A DNA stretch of 64,000 nucleotides from assembly GCA_963822145.1 (NCBI GenBank), contig CAWGGG010000004.1, positions 1,178,001-1,242,000 of the forward strand. Reading direction: 5' to 3'. The stretch is from UBA5072 sp963822145. GTDB lineage: Bacteria; Bacteroidota; Bacteroidia; Bacteroidales; UBA10428. The notes beneath the pieces were generated by a model. The model did not search any database. It was given only the letters and a program-made list of their open reading frames with translations, and had not been told where the DNA came from. Each line of letters opens with the position of its first letter. Within the stretch, counting starts at the first letter, position 1. The translations under genes and the position numbers were made by a program. Shown here in pieces: positions 1 through 8,434 of this stretch.

Positions 1-98
1 GGATCATCCGCACTATTGCGCGAACCTGACATTAAAACAACCAATGTCACAGAAAGCAACCCTGTGGTCAGAAAAGTCTTGGTTTTGGTTTTAATCAT
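1..98 (-). CDS. Secreted protein of unknown function, N-terminal fragment
   Basis: Only the first 32 codons are inside the window; the gene runs off the left edge. The start is the ATG at 98. The encoded N-terminus, MIKTKTKTFLTTGLLSVTLV and onward, is a typical Sec signal peptide: a lysine-rich head, a hydrophobic core, then a small polar stretch (MSGSRNSADD). It lies 31 bases downstream of the STN-domain gene on the same strand, so it probably belongs to the same sigma/anti-sigma operon. Nothing can be said about its mature domain. Confidence 0.6.
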   Translation of the reverse strand, partial: MIKTKTKTFLTTGLLSVTLVVLMSGSRNSADD

Positions 99-129
99 GG
101 TGGTGCTATATTATTCAGAACTATTCATA

Positions 130-1761
130 CTATGGTTCGTTATCCGTGTTTACCTCATCAGGCTCATCGTTTAACGCATCCTGCTCAACTTCTTTACCTT
201 CCTCAATTTTTATGGCTGCAATTTCCTGGTCAGTAAACAGGTTATTTCTGCGGCCAAGCCTGATGATGGCTTTTTCAATTGGTTCTTCCGGTATGATGAT
301 ATTCTCATCCCCCCAGAATTCATTATCCGTTTCACCGATCTGTTCTTCCAGAATATCTTTCGGACGCGATACTTCATCAATTTTGAAGCGGGCAACATTT
401 GTAGTATCCTTCCCGGTAATTACAAATTCTGAAACGGATGAAAACAATGAATTGAATTTATCCTGTTGTTTGTCTCTTTTCCTTTTTACACGTATTAGCA
501 CTTCACTTCTGGCATTACTCAGGCTCCACCTGCTTTGAAAGGGCCTGTAAAAAACCTGGTAATAGGCATTAATAGGTTTTACGCCCACTCGCTTCGGCGT
601 TTTCTTTATATAAATACCGGAAGCATAGCTCACCCCTTTATCACTGAGTTCGAAAGTAGCACCCACAATGGCAAGACTCTCGACATCCACATATACCTTT
701 CCCTGGTAACAAGGGTATTTAACCCCCTCACGCTGGTCGAAGGCAATAGCATATAAAGGTTTCTCAAAATAGGTGATGATCTTTTCAACGCTGTATTCAT
801 AAAGAGGAAAATATTCGGCATCCAGAAAAGTTGGAAGATTCTTTACGATATCCAGCTGGAGGGTGTTATAAAGACCACCCTGAACTACGAATTCAATAAA
901 CTCCTTTTCATCGGTATTGCTGCCCTTTCTGCCCTTGAATATTTTTATCTGGTCGTCGCGCATGGAAATATAAGGCTCTTTATAGATGTTGATGACTGCT
1001 TCCGAAAGGGAAACATTTTTATTGTCCTGCTGGGTGGATTCCCTGAAAAAGCCTGTATATATGGCAGGCTTCCGGTCATAATTAAGTGGTATTCGCTCTA
1101 TGGCTTTAGTAAGAATGTAAATGGGGTCGAGGGGTTTCACTACAATCTCCCTGATCTGCACCTTTTCCGATGGCAACCGGACAATCAGGATACTGGTATC
1201 CAGTCCCTCAATGGGGAAGGCAGCAAATTTATATCCGATATGGGAAATGACAACTGTATCGGAAAAATCTCCGGGTAAGATCTTGAGTTCAAAACGGCCG
1301 GCTGAGTTAGAAACAGTTCCTGTATTGCGATTCAACAGAAATATATTGGAATAGGCCAGAGGATGCCTGGTTTTGCTGTCAATTATCAAGCCTTTGATCA
1401 GTTTGAAATTAGAAGGGGGCGGACTTTTCCTGTGAAGCGGGATGAGCAGGATTTTACGGTTTTGCTCGATGAATTGAATGCTGTCATAAAGAAAGATATC
1501 GGCCAAATGATTCCTGACCGGCTGCTTTTTTGCCAGCACGGAAGCCATACGGTGAACCTGTACCTGGGAAGTATAAGTAAAGGAAAATTTACCCTTGCGA
1601 CTGATCTCTTTTAATAACTGATCTATTTCACCGGTAGCATGGGATAAAGTCACTTCCCGGTCAAGCAGGCTCTCCTGGGCCTTAACTGGAATTCCCGCAA
1701 AGTACAAGAAAAGAGCTGCTATAACGGGAAAAAAACAACGGTATGTTTCCCGCAGGCTCAT
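130..1761 (-). CDS. STN-domain / carboxypeptidase-regulatory-like envelope protein without a TonB barrel
   Basis: A 543-residue exported protein. Residues 1-28 form a signal peptide ending VKAQ. Residues about 30-110 look like a secretin/TonB N-terminal short domain (STN), the part of SusC/FecA-type receptors that signals to FecR. Residues about 120-200 (LIKGLIIDSKTRHPLAYSNI onward) are a carboxypeptidase-D-regulatory-like beta domain. The remaining ~300 residues are an unrecognised soluble-looking region, and the C-terminus is a strongly acidic tail. No plug or beta-barrel of a TonB-dependent receptor is present. It starts 13 bases after fecR ends, so co-transcription is likely. By analogy with SusC/FecA, the STN domain would touch the FecR C-terminus in the periplasm. 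That role is inferred from the domains; the ligand is unknown. Confidence 0.8.
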   Translation of the reverse strand: MSLRETYRCFFPVIAALFLYFAGIPVKAQESLLDREVTLSHATGEIDQLLKEISRKGKFSFTYTSQVQVHRMASVLAKKQPVRNHLADIFLYDSIQFIEQNRKILLIPLHRKSPPPSNFKLIKGLIIDSKTRHPLAYSNIFLLNRNTGTVSNSAGRFELKILPGDFSDTVVISHIGYKFAAFPIEGLDTSILIVRLPSEKVQIREIVVKPLDPIYILTKAIERIPLNYDRKPAIYTGFFRESTQQDNKNVSLSEAVINIYKEPYISMRDDQIKIFKGRKGSNTDEKEFIEFVVQGGLYNTLQLDIVKNLPTFLDAEYFPLYEYSVEKIITYFEKPLYAIAFDQREGVKYPCYQGKVYVDVESLAIVGATFELSDKGVSYASGIYIKKTPKRVGVKPINAYYQVFYRPFQSRWSLSNARSEVLIRVKRKRDKQQDKFNSLFSSVSEFVITGKDTTNVARFKIDEVSRPKDILEEQIGETDNEFWGDENIIIPEEPIEKAIIRLGRRNNLFTDQEIAAIKIEEGKEVEQDALNDEPDEVNTDNEP

Positions 1762-1774
1762 GGTCAGTTTTGAA

Positions 1775-2758
1775 TTATCTTCTGACTATGATTGCGGTAC
1801 CTGTTGTATCAAATTGTAATCCTGCAACCAGTTGCAGCTCTCCAAGTATTTCACGAAGCGGCTGGTCCTGGAATTCGGCAGTAATTTCCTCAGTGATATT
1901 GGTCTCCAGGGAAAGATCCTTTCTGAAATGACGCGCAATATCCATCAGTGCTGAATCAATCGGGGTTTCTTCAAAGACAAGGTGACCCGTTTTCCAGGAC
2001 AGATTATTGACCGGGATGCCCGATTCAATTCCGAGCTTATTTTTCTGTGGATCCAGATAACCCGACTGATTGGCGGTGATACTGATCTTTTTGTTGATTG
2101 CAGCCTTGGAAGATAACAGAACTGTACCTGAAATAACGGAAACGCTAACAGAACCATCCTCAACACGAACCGAGAATTTTGTTCCTGTAACTTCCACAAC
2201 CGATTCATTAACCAAAACCCTAAAAGGAAGGTTGGGATCAGGTATTACAGTAAACAGGGCTTCGCCGGCAAGCACAATATCGCGGGAACTGGCACCAAAA
2301 TCATCCCTGTAAATCAATTGCGACCCTGCCTTCAGAGCAACTGCAGAACCATCAGGCAAGATGATGTCCTTATAGCTACTACCGGCAGTTATGGTTACAA
2401 AGCCGTTGCCGGTTTTATGCAATGAAGAAATGATCCGGTAGAAACCAAAGGATAGTCCAAACACAAATAAAATCAACGCTGCGATTCGTAAAAAATAACC
2501 CTGCCAGGATATCCTGTGATATCTGGTAGTGGCTGAATGGCCAATACCTGCCCGAACCTGTTCCCAATCCGAATTTGTATTGATATGCTCAAATATCTGA
2601 GTATTGGCTGCTTCTTTCCAGATCTCCTGTATAAACCGGTACTCCTTCGAAAAATGAGGATCTTTGCTAATGAGATTTTCAAAGTCCTGCTTATCGGTGG
2701 AATCAGCGCTTATCAGTTTTTTTACAAAGTTTTTAATAGACATGTTTTGTAAATCCAT
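1775..2758 (-). CDS. FecR-family anti-sigma factor
   Basis: A 327-residue single-pass inner-membrane regulator. A cytoplasmic N-terminal part (about 1-85) would bind the sigma factor. One membrane helix lies near residues 87-108 (LRIAALILFVFGLSFGFYRI). A periplasmic FecR domain covers about 120-220, with DIILPDGSAVALKAGSQLIY and a VEVTGTKFSVRVEDG segment. The C-terminal ~75 residues resemble DUF4974, an STN-like module (ETPIDSALMDIARHF). The order sigma, FecR, STN protein is the classical Bacteroidota cell-surface signalling layout. The FecR gene starts 122 bases after the sigma gene ends, so it may have its own promoter. An alternative start is the ATG at 2743. Confidence 0.92.
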   Translation of the reverse strand: MDLQNMSIKNFVKKLISADSTDKQDFENLISKDPHFSKEYRFIQEIWKEAANTQIFEHINTNSDWEQVRAGIGHSATTRYHRISWQGYFLRIAALILFVFGLSFGFYRIISSLHKTGNGFVTITAGSSYKDIILPDGSAVALKAGSQLIYRDDFGASSRDIVLAGEALFTVIPDPNLPFRVLVNESVVEVTGTKFSVRVEDGSVSVSVISGTVLLSSKAAINKKISITANQSGYLDPQKNKLGIESGIPVNNLSWKTGHLVFEETPIDSALMDIARHFRKDLSLETNITEEITAEFQDQPLREILGELQLVAGLQFDTTGTAIIVRR

Positions 2759-2880
2759 ACTGAATCTTTAATATGACATTTATATTGAAAAATTCACTTA
2801 CTATTTCAATGTTTTTATCGGGATTAACTTCATATATCATTAGCAATTAATATATTAATTCTAAACACCAGATTGTTATA

Positions 2881-3435
2881 CTACTTCGTGTACAAAGGCA
2901 TATAGTCTGACAGCTTCTGCCGGAGTATTTTTAGTGCTTTACTGATCTGGGTCTCTACCGTCCGCTTGGACAAATGCAATTGTGCAGCGATTTCCTCATT
3001 TTTTATTCCTTCCAGTCGGTTCATTTTAAAAATTCGCTGACATTTTGCCGGCAAATTATTGATTACCTCCGATATGCGGTGCTGCAATTCAACGGTATAA
3101 ATCTCATTTTCGAGGTTTTCCTCTTCACTTCTTTCCATGTCTATGTTCCTGAGGTGTTTATCCTGAATGTTTTTCTGATTGATATGATTGATGCTGCAAT
3201 TATAAACCGACCTGAATAGGTATGATTTAACTGAAGTATCAATAGTGAGGGTTTGCCGTTTCTCATAAAATCTTACAAAAAAATCCTGGACGACTTCACG
3301 TGCGACATCCACATCAGAAACAAATTTACAGGCATAGGCTACCAGGGGTGCATAATACTGTTTAAAGAGGGCTTCAAACTCAGTTATGCTGTTCCTTCCG
3401 CTGGGCAGCGTACTTTTCGTATCTTTCTTATTCAA
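2881..3435 (-). CDS. ECF sigma-70 factor
   Basis: A 184-residue extracytoplasmic-function sigma factor. Region 2 is visible at about residues 20-85 (LFKQYYAPLVAYACKFVSDV, then EVVQDFFVRFYEKRQ). Region 4 is at about 120-175 (LPAKCQRIFKMNRLEG and the helix-turn-helix NEEIAAQLHLSKRTVETQIS). There is no region 1 or 3, and the length is typical of the large Bacteroidota family that pairs with FecR anti-sigma factors. The next genes on the strand are fecR and the STN-domain gene, its expected partners. The targets are not identifiable from sequence, but probably include its own operon. Confidence 0.93.
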   Translation of the reverse strand: MNKKDTKSTLPSGRNSITEFEALFKQYYAPLVAYACKFVSDVDVAREVVQDFFVRFYEKRQTLTIDTSVKSYLFRSVYNCSINHINQKNIQDKHLRNIDMERSEEENLENEIYTVELQHRISEVINNLPAKCQRIFKMNRLEGIKNEEIAAQLHLSKRTVETQISKALKILRQKLSDYMPLYTK

Positions 3436-3512
3436 GGCATAGAGAAATTACCGGTAAACAAATCTACGAAAATCGGGTTAATTTCAGGCAATCATTACCA
3501 GCAGAATAATTG

Positions 3513-3540
3513 TTTGATCTTTCCCTGATTGCTATCTTTG
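3513..3540 (+). promoter_or_regulatory. Bacteroidota-type promoter of the lactonase gene
   Basis: A TATCTTTG element (3533-3540) matches the -7 consensus TAnnTTTG. A TTTG at 3513-3516 could serve as the -33 element, with a rather short 16-base spacer. The lactonase ATG follows at 3564. Confidence 0.5.
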
Positions 3541-3563
3541 TTATATCATTAAAATCTGGATTC

Positions 3564-4760
3564 ATGAGAACAGTTCATAACACTATGTGTATTATCCTTT
3601 GTAGCATCCTGCTGGGAACGTCTTGCAAGACCCAGCGATTGGAAAATGATCAGGTCTCCATCCCGCCGGATACAGCATACAGTATACTTTATATTGGCAC
3701 CTATACCGAAAAAGAAGCTCACGTTGAGGGCAAGGCAACCGGTATTTATGTTTATAAGCTGGATATGGCGACCGGTACCTTGAGCTATGTCAGTACCTCA
3801 CCTGAAACCACGAATCCTTCCTATATCCAGGTTCATCCACACGGTCAATGGCTTTATGCAGTGAATGAAACCGGTAGCGATCAGGGTGAGCCTTCTGGCA
3901 CTGTCAGTGCTTTCAGACTCACTAAAGGGGGCACTGTGTTGGAATTCATCAACACGGTACCTTCGGCTGGTAATTATCCCTGTTATATCCAGATTGATCA
4001 CACAGGGCGCTTTGCGATGGTTGCCAATTATGGCAGCGGCACAGTGTTGCTTTTACCTTTGAAAGCAGACGGTAGCCTGGGCAATACGGTTTCAATCGAC
4101 AGGCATACCGGCAGGGGACCATCTGCAAGGCAGGAAGCTGCCCATGCTCATATGATTGAAGTGTCGCCGGACAACAAGTTCGCCTATTCCTGTGATCTGG
4201 GAACAGATAAAATTTACTGTTACCAATTGGATACAGAAAATGGTAAACTGGTTGCTGCGGGCGATCCTTATACCACGCAGCCCGGCTCGGGTCCCAGGCA
4301 TTTGGCTTTTCATCCTGTGAAAAACTTTGTATATGTGGTAAATGAACTGAACGGGACCATTGAATGCATGACAGCGGACACCTTGACCGGAGGATTATCC
4401 AGGTTCCAGATCATATCCACCCTGGCACAGGGAGATGGTCGCACTGCCGGTTGTGCTGATATTCATATTTCACCCTCCGGCAAATTCCTCTATGCTTCCA
4501 ACCGGGGAACATACAATAATATTGCCATGTTTTCCATTACCACTAATACTGGTGCATTAACACTGATCGGTCACCAGGATGTCAAGGGAAAAACTCCCCG
4601 TAACTTTGTCATTGATCCCACCGGCACCTATCTGCTGGTAGCCAACCAGGATTCGGATAATGTGATCACTTTCCGTATAGATCCTGAAACAGGAAAACTC
4701 ATTGATACGGGCATTGAAGCCCGCATTCCCACTCCGGTTTGTCTGAAGTTTTTAAAGTAA
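3564..4760 (+). CDS. Lactonase-family seven-bladed beta-propeller lipoprotein
   Basis: A 398-residue protein of the 6-phosphogluconolactonase/lactonase family (Pgl type, beta-propeller). The start chosen is the ATG at 3564, because it gives a lipoprotein signal peptide with lipobox LGTSC; an in-frame start at 3510 would bury it. Propeller hallmarks recur through the protein: YIGTYTEKEA, NPSYIQVHPHGQWLYAVNET, GSGPRHLAFHPVKNFVYVVN and GKTPRNFVIDPTGTYLLVAN. Cytosolic family members hydrolyse 6-phosphogluconolactone. A lipid-anchored one probably acts on another lactone or ester in the envelope, so the substrate should be left open. The release-factor-like gene follows 10 bases later. Confidence 0.85.
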   Translation: MRTVHNTMCIILCSILLGTSCKTQRLENDQVSIPPDTAYSILYIGTYTEKEAHVEGKATGIYVYKLDMATGTLSYVSTSPETTNPSYIQVHPHGQWLYAVNETGSDQGEPSGTVSAFRLTKGGTVLEFINTVPSAGNYPCYIQIDHTGRFAMVANYGSGTVLLLPLKADGSLGNTVSIDRHTGRGPSARQEAAHAHMIEVSPDNKFAYSCDLGTDKIYCYQLDTENGKLVAAGDPYTTQPGSGPRHLAFHPVKNFVYVVNELNGTIECMTADTLTGGLSRFQIISTLAQGDGRTAGCADIHISPSGKFLYASNRGTYNNIAMFSITTNTGALTLIGHQDVKGKTPRNFVIDPTGTYLLVANQDSDNVITFRIDPETGKLIDTGIEARIPTPVCLKFLK

Positions 4761-4770
4761 TTACAGCGAT

Positions 4771-5193
4771 ATGGTTCCCGTTACGGAGTTGGCTGAAAGG
4801 GACTTTTCAGAGGAATTTGTTTTTAATGCCACCAGGAGCAGCGGTCCGGGTGGTCAGCATGTCAACAAAGTCAGCACCAGGATTGAATTGCGGTTTGATG
4901 TAACAGGATCAAAACTGCTGCGAGATGAGGAAAAAGAAATCATTCTTGATAAACTGGCAAACCGTATCAGCAAGGATGGCAAACTCCTTTTGGTGTCGCA
5001 AACCGAAAGATCTCAGTACGACAACAAACTTAAAGCAATAGAGAAGTTCAACCTCCTGGTCCGGAAGGCCCTCGCTCCGGTAAAAAAGCGCAAGAAAACA
5101 TTTCCTACTGCAAGATCCAGGGTGAAAAGGCTTGAAGGCAAGCAACTGCTATCAGTAAAGAAAATCAGAAGAAAACAGGTCCGGGAGGAATGA
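4771..5193 (+). CDS. arfB: Peptidyl-tRNA hydrolase ArfB (ribosome rescue factor)
   Basis: A 140-residue protein with the GGQ domain of class I release factors (SSGPGGQHVNKVSTRIELRF; GGQ at residues 27-29) but no stop-codon-recognition domain. The C-terminal ~35 residues are rich in Lys and Arg (KKRKKTF, KRLEGKQLLSVKKIRRKQ). In ArfB/YaeJ that tail enters the empty mRNA channel of a stalled ribosome, and GGQ then releases the nascent peptide. Length and architecture match the family. It follows the lactonase gene by 10 bases and is probably co-transcribed with it, although the two roles are unrelated. Confidence 0.92.
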   Translation: MVPVTELAERDFSEEFVFNATRSSGPGGQHVNKVSTRIELRFDVTGSKLLRDEEKEIILDKLANRISKDGKLLLVSQTERSQYDNKLKAIEKFNLLVRKALAPVKKRKKTFPTARSRVKRLEGKQLLSVKKIRRKQVREE

Positions 5194-5231
5194 ATTCATG
5201 ATCCGGTCCGGCCAGAAAGGTCAATATTGTC

Positions 5232-5239
5232 TATCTTTG
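5232..5239 (+). promoter_or_regulatory. -7 promoter element of the methionine sulfoxide reductase gene
   Basis: TATCTTTG fits TAnnTTTG exactly; no convincing -33 element is seen. Transcription would start near 5245, so an ATG at 5247 would be leaderless. This favours the ATG at 5259. Confidence 0.45.
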
Positions 5240-5258
5240 GTTTTTGATGAAAACGAAC

Positions 5259-5726
5259 ATGGATCCCTTGAAGCGTAAAAAACAGGCCCGGTATCAGAGA
5301 ATTCATGCCCAGATTGAAAAGCTGATAACCAAGTGCGATGAACTGAGTTCAAAGATGGCCACGATCAATGCTGTGCTTTACCATAAAATGGATGGTTTTT
5401 TCTGGGTAGGATTTTACATGCTCAATAACGACCGGCTATTGGTGGGACCATACCAGGGTCCCCTGGCTTGTCTTGAGTTGCCCAGGGATACAGGAGTCTG
5501 CTGGGCTGGAATCAGGCGTGGCGCTCCGGTTATAGTACCTGATATTCACGAATTTCCCGGTCATATTGCTTGTGATTCACGCTCAAAATCAGAGATTGTA
5601 ATCCCGGTCAGGGACCGGAAGCATGATGTCATTGGAGTGCTGGATATCGATAGTAACCTTAAGGGTAACTTTGACGCAGTGGATGCGGAGCATCTCGAAA
5701 AAATCATCAGTCTCCTCTTCGTTTGA
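5259..5726 (+). CDS. msrC: Free methionine-(R)-sulfoxide reductase (GAF domain)
   Basis: A small single-GAF-domain enzyme of 155 residues that reduces free methionine-R-sulfoxide in the cytosol using thioredoxin. All three cysteines of the fRMsr family are in their usual contexts: LACLELP, DTGVCWAGI and FPGHIACDSRSKSEIV. The last segment is a signature that separates this enzyme from sensory GAF proteins. A start at 5247 is also possible, but it sits at the predicted transcription start. The gene converges with a receiver-domain gene 26 bases away. Confidence 0.88.
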   Translation: MDPLKRKKQARYQRIHAQIEKLITKCDELSSKMATINAVLYHKMDGFFWVGFYMLNNDRLLVGPYQGPLACLELPRDTGVCWAGIRRGAPVIVPDIHEFPGHIACDSRSKSEIVIPVRDRKHDVIGVLDIDSNLKGNFDAVDAEHLEKIISLLFV

Positions 5727-5752
5727 TGCAGCAGGTTAAACCAGCCGGCACA

Positions 5753-6124
5753 TCAAGATTTGGTATACCCTTTGAGCAATTCACCAATCTTATCGATTGA
5801 ATAGGGTTTGACCAGGGTCTGGTTAAATCCCTTATCCATATCTTCGTAAGTAAATACTCCGGGCGTGTGTGCAGTAAGAGCAATAATCGGGATGTGATTT
5901 TTAGGGTACTCCAGTTTTTCACGGATATATCTCATGGCCTCCAAACCGCTCATTACAGGCATTTCAATATCCATGAACACCAGGTCAATATCATTATTTT
6001 TTTCAAGCGCTTCAAGGGCTTGTAAACCATTTTCAGCTTCAATAAAATCATGCCCCAGGTTTTTCAGAATTTCCGAAACCAGGAGGCGGTTGGTGTAATA
6101 ATCATCTGCAACAATAATCTTCAT
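5753..6124 (-). CDS. Stand-alone response-regulator receiver protein
   Basis: A 123-residue CheY-like receiver domain with no output domain. The acidic pair is in KIIVADDYYTNRLL, the phosphoacceptor aspartate in DLVFMDIEMPVMSG, the switch threonine in IIALTAHT, and the conserved lysine in TLVKPYS. The start at 6124 (MKII) is chosen because it puts the first beta strand at the N-terminus; an ATG three codons earlier (6133) is possible. The sequence resembles receivers found at the C-termini of hybrid histidine kinases. No kinase is next to it. It lies 25 bases downstream of the Crp/Fnr gene on the same strand. Confidence 0.88.
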   Translation of the reverse strand: MKIIVADDYYTNRLLVSEILKNLGHDFIEAENGLQALEALEKNNDIDLVFMDIEMPVMSGLEAMRYIREKLEYPKNHIPIIALTAHTPGVFTYEDMDKGFNQTLVKPYSIDKIGELLKGYTKS

Positions 6125-6149
6125 CCAATGCAATTTTAATCAATATGTG

Positions 6150-6833
6150 CTACCCCAACTCACTTAGAGTATGGATAATCTTCTTGCTGTTAATACTCAC
6201 CTTTGAGCCATCAAGACTGATAATTTTATCATTCTTGAATTCCGAGAGTGTCCTGATAAAGCTTTCCTTTGTTGTACCCGCTAGCTCTGCCATTTCCCGA
6301 CGGGTCAGAGGAAATTCAAAGTCGTCCTGTTTATAGATCACATCCGAAAAATATAAAATAACATCTGCAATTCTTCCCGGTAATTGCTTGTGCGACTGCC
6401 CTATAAGTCTTTCAAATAGGAACAAGCCATCAAGGCTCAGGGTATGGATCACTCCCAGGGCAAATGCAGCATTTTTGCTGAGAATATCGTTAAATAGAAG
6501 CCTGTCTATGTAGCCTATTTCAGCCTCCTGTATAGCCGAAGCAGAGTACTGATGCAAGTGACTGCCAAAGTGGGACATTAACCCTATGAATTCACCCGGC
6601 CTGGCGACCTTCAGGATGAAGCTGCGCTTATTGCGTCCCTCCTTATAAATCTTAATCAAACCGGAAATAACATACATGATATGGGAGGTCGGGGTATGCT
6701 GTCTGAAGATCACTTCCTTTTTTCGGAAAACGGCAATCTTTGTGTTTTGTACGATTTCATCCACCTCCTCCGGCCATGCAACATGACCTGGAGGGTCAAC
6801 CGGATTTGGACCTGTTGGTGCCGCAGCATTCAT
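6150..6833 (-). CDS. Crp/Fnr-family transcriptional regulator
   Basis: A 227-residue regulator. A cyclic-nucleotide-binding-like beta-roll covers about residues 25-140 (VISGLIKIYKEGRNKRSFIL, RPGEFIGLMSHFG) and a C-terminal winged helix covers about 165-215 (FPLTRREMAELAGTTKESFI). No Fnr-type N-terminal cysteine cluster is present. The start at 6833 (MNAAAPTG) is preferred. An in-frame extension to 6929 would add a hydrophobic, non-conserved stretch filling the whole gap to pyruvate kinase. Family members of this kind in Bacteroidota respond to redox, NO or metabolic signals; the effector here is unknown. Confidence 0.88.
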   Translation of the reverse strand: MNAAAPTGPNPVDPPGHVAWPEEVDEIVQNTKIAVFRKKEVIFRQHTPTSHIMYVISGLIKIYKEGRNKRSFILKVARPGEFIGLMSHFGSHLHQYSASAIQEAEIGYIDRLLFNDILSKNAAFALGVIHTLSLDGLFLFERLIGQSHKQLPGRIADVILYFSDVIYKQDDFEFPLTRREMAELAGTTKESFIRTLSEFKNDKIISLDGSKVSINSKKIIHTLSELG

Positions 6834-6930
6834 GAAGAAAGGACTTATACATAAAAGTAGTAAAAAAAACAGAGTGGAACGCCTTAAAACCCAAAAAAGA
6901 AACGTCAGATGAGGGGTTTGCCGATTCATG

Positions 6931-8352
6931 CTAACTTTTGTGAAGCAACTCCAGCATATTATCTACAGTGCTGATTTCAATGAAGGTTGCGCTTTGTGTC
7001 CATTCAAAGTTTCCTCCCAGTACCACCACTTTGTCAGATTTCTGAAGCAGGTTTCGCTTCAACAGGATGTTGAGTGCATGCACAATGAAGTTGTGGGTTG
7101 TCCCTTCGGGAATAAGTTCCGCATAAACTCCAAAAGACAATGCCAGTTCGCGCACCACCCGTTGATCGTAACATTGAGCATAGATTATTTTCCTGCCGCG
7201 GTAACAGGCAATATTCCTGATCGTTCTCCCTGTAGAGGTATCGGCTATGATCGCCTTACAATCCAGTTCAATAGAGGCTTCAACAGCTGACTTCGATAAA
7301 TATGCAGAAGTCTTGGTGCTCATCACCAGCATCGGGGTAACGTGCATGTCACTGCGGCTTTTTTCCACCTCAAGGGCAATACGCGCCATAGTATTTACAG
7401 CTTCCACCGGGTAGTTCCCATTGGCGGTCTCCCCGCTGAGCATGATAGCATCTACCTTGGAATAGATCGCATTGGCAATATCGGAAACTTCCGCACGGGT
7501 TGGCCTGGGACTGTCAATCATGGAATGCAGCATTTGCGTGGCAACAATAACAGGCTTCCGGGCATCAATGCATTTATTGATGATCATTTTCTGGATCCCG
7601 GGAATTTTCTCATAGGGTATCTCAATGGCCAGATCTCCCCTGGCTACCATAACCCCGTATACATGGGGCAATATTTCCTCGAGGTTGTCAACCCCTTCCT
7701 GATTTTCAATCTTGGCGATGATCTTCACGCGTGATTTTTGCTTGTCCAGGATCTGCTGGATGGCCAGAACATCATGTTTATTGCGCACAAATGAATGGGC
7801 TATAAAATCAATATCCTGTTCAATGGCCAGGTTGATATACTCGATATCCTTTTCATTCAGGCTGGGCAGATGGAACTGAACTTCCGGCACATTAACACTT
7901 TTCTTTCCTTTAACAATACCATCATTCGTGGCCACACAAACCAGAGCGTCAGCTGATTTCTCAAGAACATCAAATTCGATCTCCCCGTCATCGATCAGGA
8001 TCTTCTTGCCAGGTTCCAGATCATTAACGAAATTGTTGTAATTCACATAAATGCATTCGGGGGTGGAACTCCCGCAAGCATCTCCCGATATTCGGATCCT
8101 GTCACCCTTTTTGACCGCTACTTTATAGTCCGATGCCGTGGTGCGAATCTCAGGACCTTTTGTGTCGATAATAAGGGGTATCTTTCCCGAAACTTCCCTG
8201 ACGTTCCTGATCACTTTCAATGTTTCCTCGGCAGACTGATGTGCAGTGTTGAGACGTACCACATTCATTCCATTCTCATAGAGCTCCCTGATGAAGTCGA
8301 CATCACATCGTAAATCCGAGATTGTTGCCACAATTTTGGTCTTCTTGATCAT
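6931..8352 (-). CDS. pyk: Pyruvate kinase
   Basis: A 473-residue glycolytic enzyme converting PEP and ADP to pyruvate and ATP. Visible signatures are the N-terminal substrate loop (TKIVATISDL, NGMNVVRLNTAH), the active-site lysine motif KIIAKIENQEGVDNLEEI, the Mg/K-binding segment VARGDLAIEIPYEKIPGIQK, and MLSGETANGNYPVEAV. The C-terminal domain is of normal length. It lies divergently from the XerD recombinase; a CAAAAGTA at 8378-8385 (TACTTTTG on the minus strand) is a likely -7 element. PPDK and PEP carboxykinase are within 5.5 kb, so the PEP-pyruvate-oxaloacetate node is clustered here. Confidence 0.97.
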   Translation of the reverse strand: MIKKTKIVATISDLRCDVDFIRELYENGMNVVRLNTAHQSAEETLKVIRNVREVSGKIPLIIDTKGPEIRTTASDYKVAVKKGDRIRISGDACGSSTPECIYVNYNNFVNDLEPGKKILIDDGEIEFDVLEKSADALVCVATNDGIVKGKKSVNVPEVQFHLPSLNEKDIEYINLAIEQDIDFIAHSFVRNKHDVLAIQQILDKQKSRVKIIAKIENQEGVDNLEEILPHVYGVMVARGDLAIEIPYEKIPGIQKMIINKCIDARKPVIVATQMLHSMIDSPRPTRAEVSDIANAIYSKVDAIMLSGETANGNYPVEAVNTMARIALEVEKSRSDMHVTPMLVMSTKTSAYLSKSAVEASIELDCKAIIADTSTGRTIRNIACYRGRKIIYAQCYDQRVVRELALSFGVYAELIPEGTTHNFIVHALNILLKRNLLQKSDKVVVLGGNFEWTQSATFIEISTVDNMLELLHKS

Positions 8353-8434
8353 AACTTGTTCTTTAATAAAAGCGCTGCAAAAGTATAAATTTACCCCAAA
8401 TAAAGTAAATTCACATGAATTTAATCCTTTTCAA

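Noticed and set aside
6834..6929. Hydrophobic N-terminal extension of the Crp/Fnr protein that would make it membrane-bound
   Set aside because: It fills exactly the gap to pyruvate kinase, has no family counterpart, and an ATG at 6833 gives a normal regulator.
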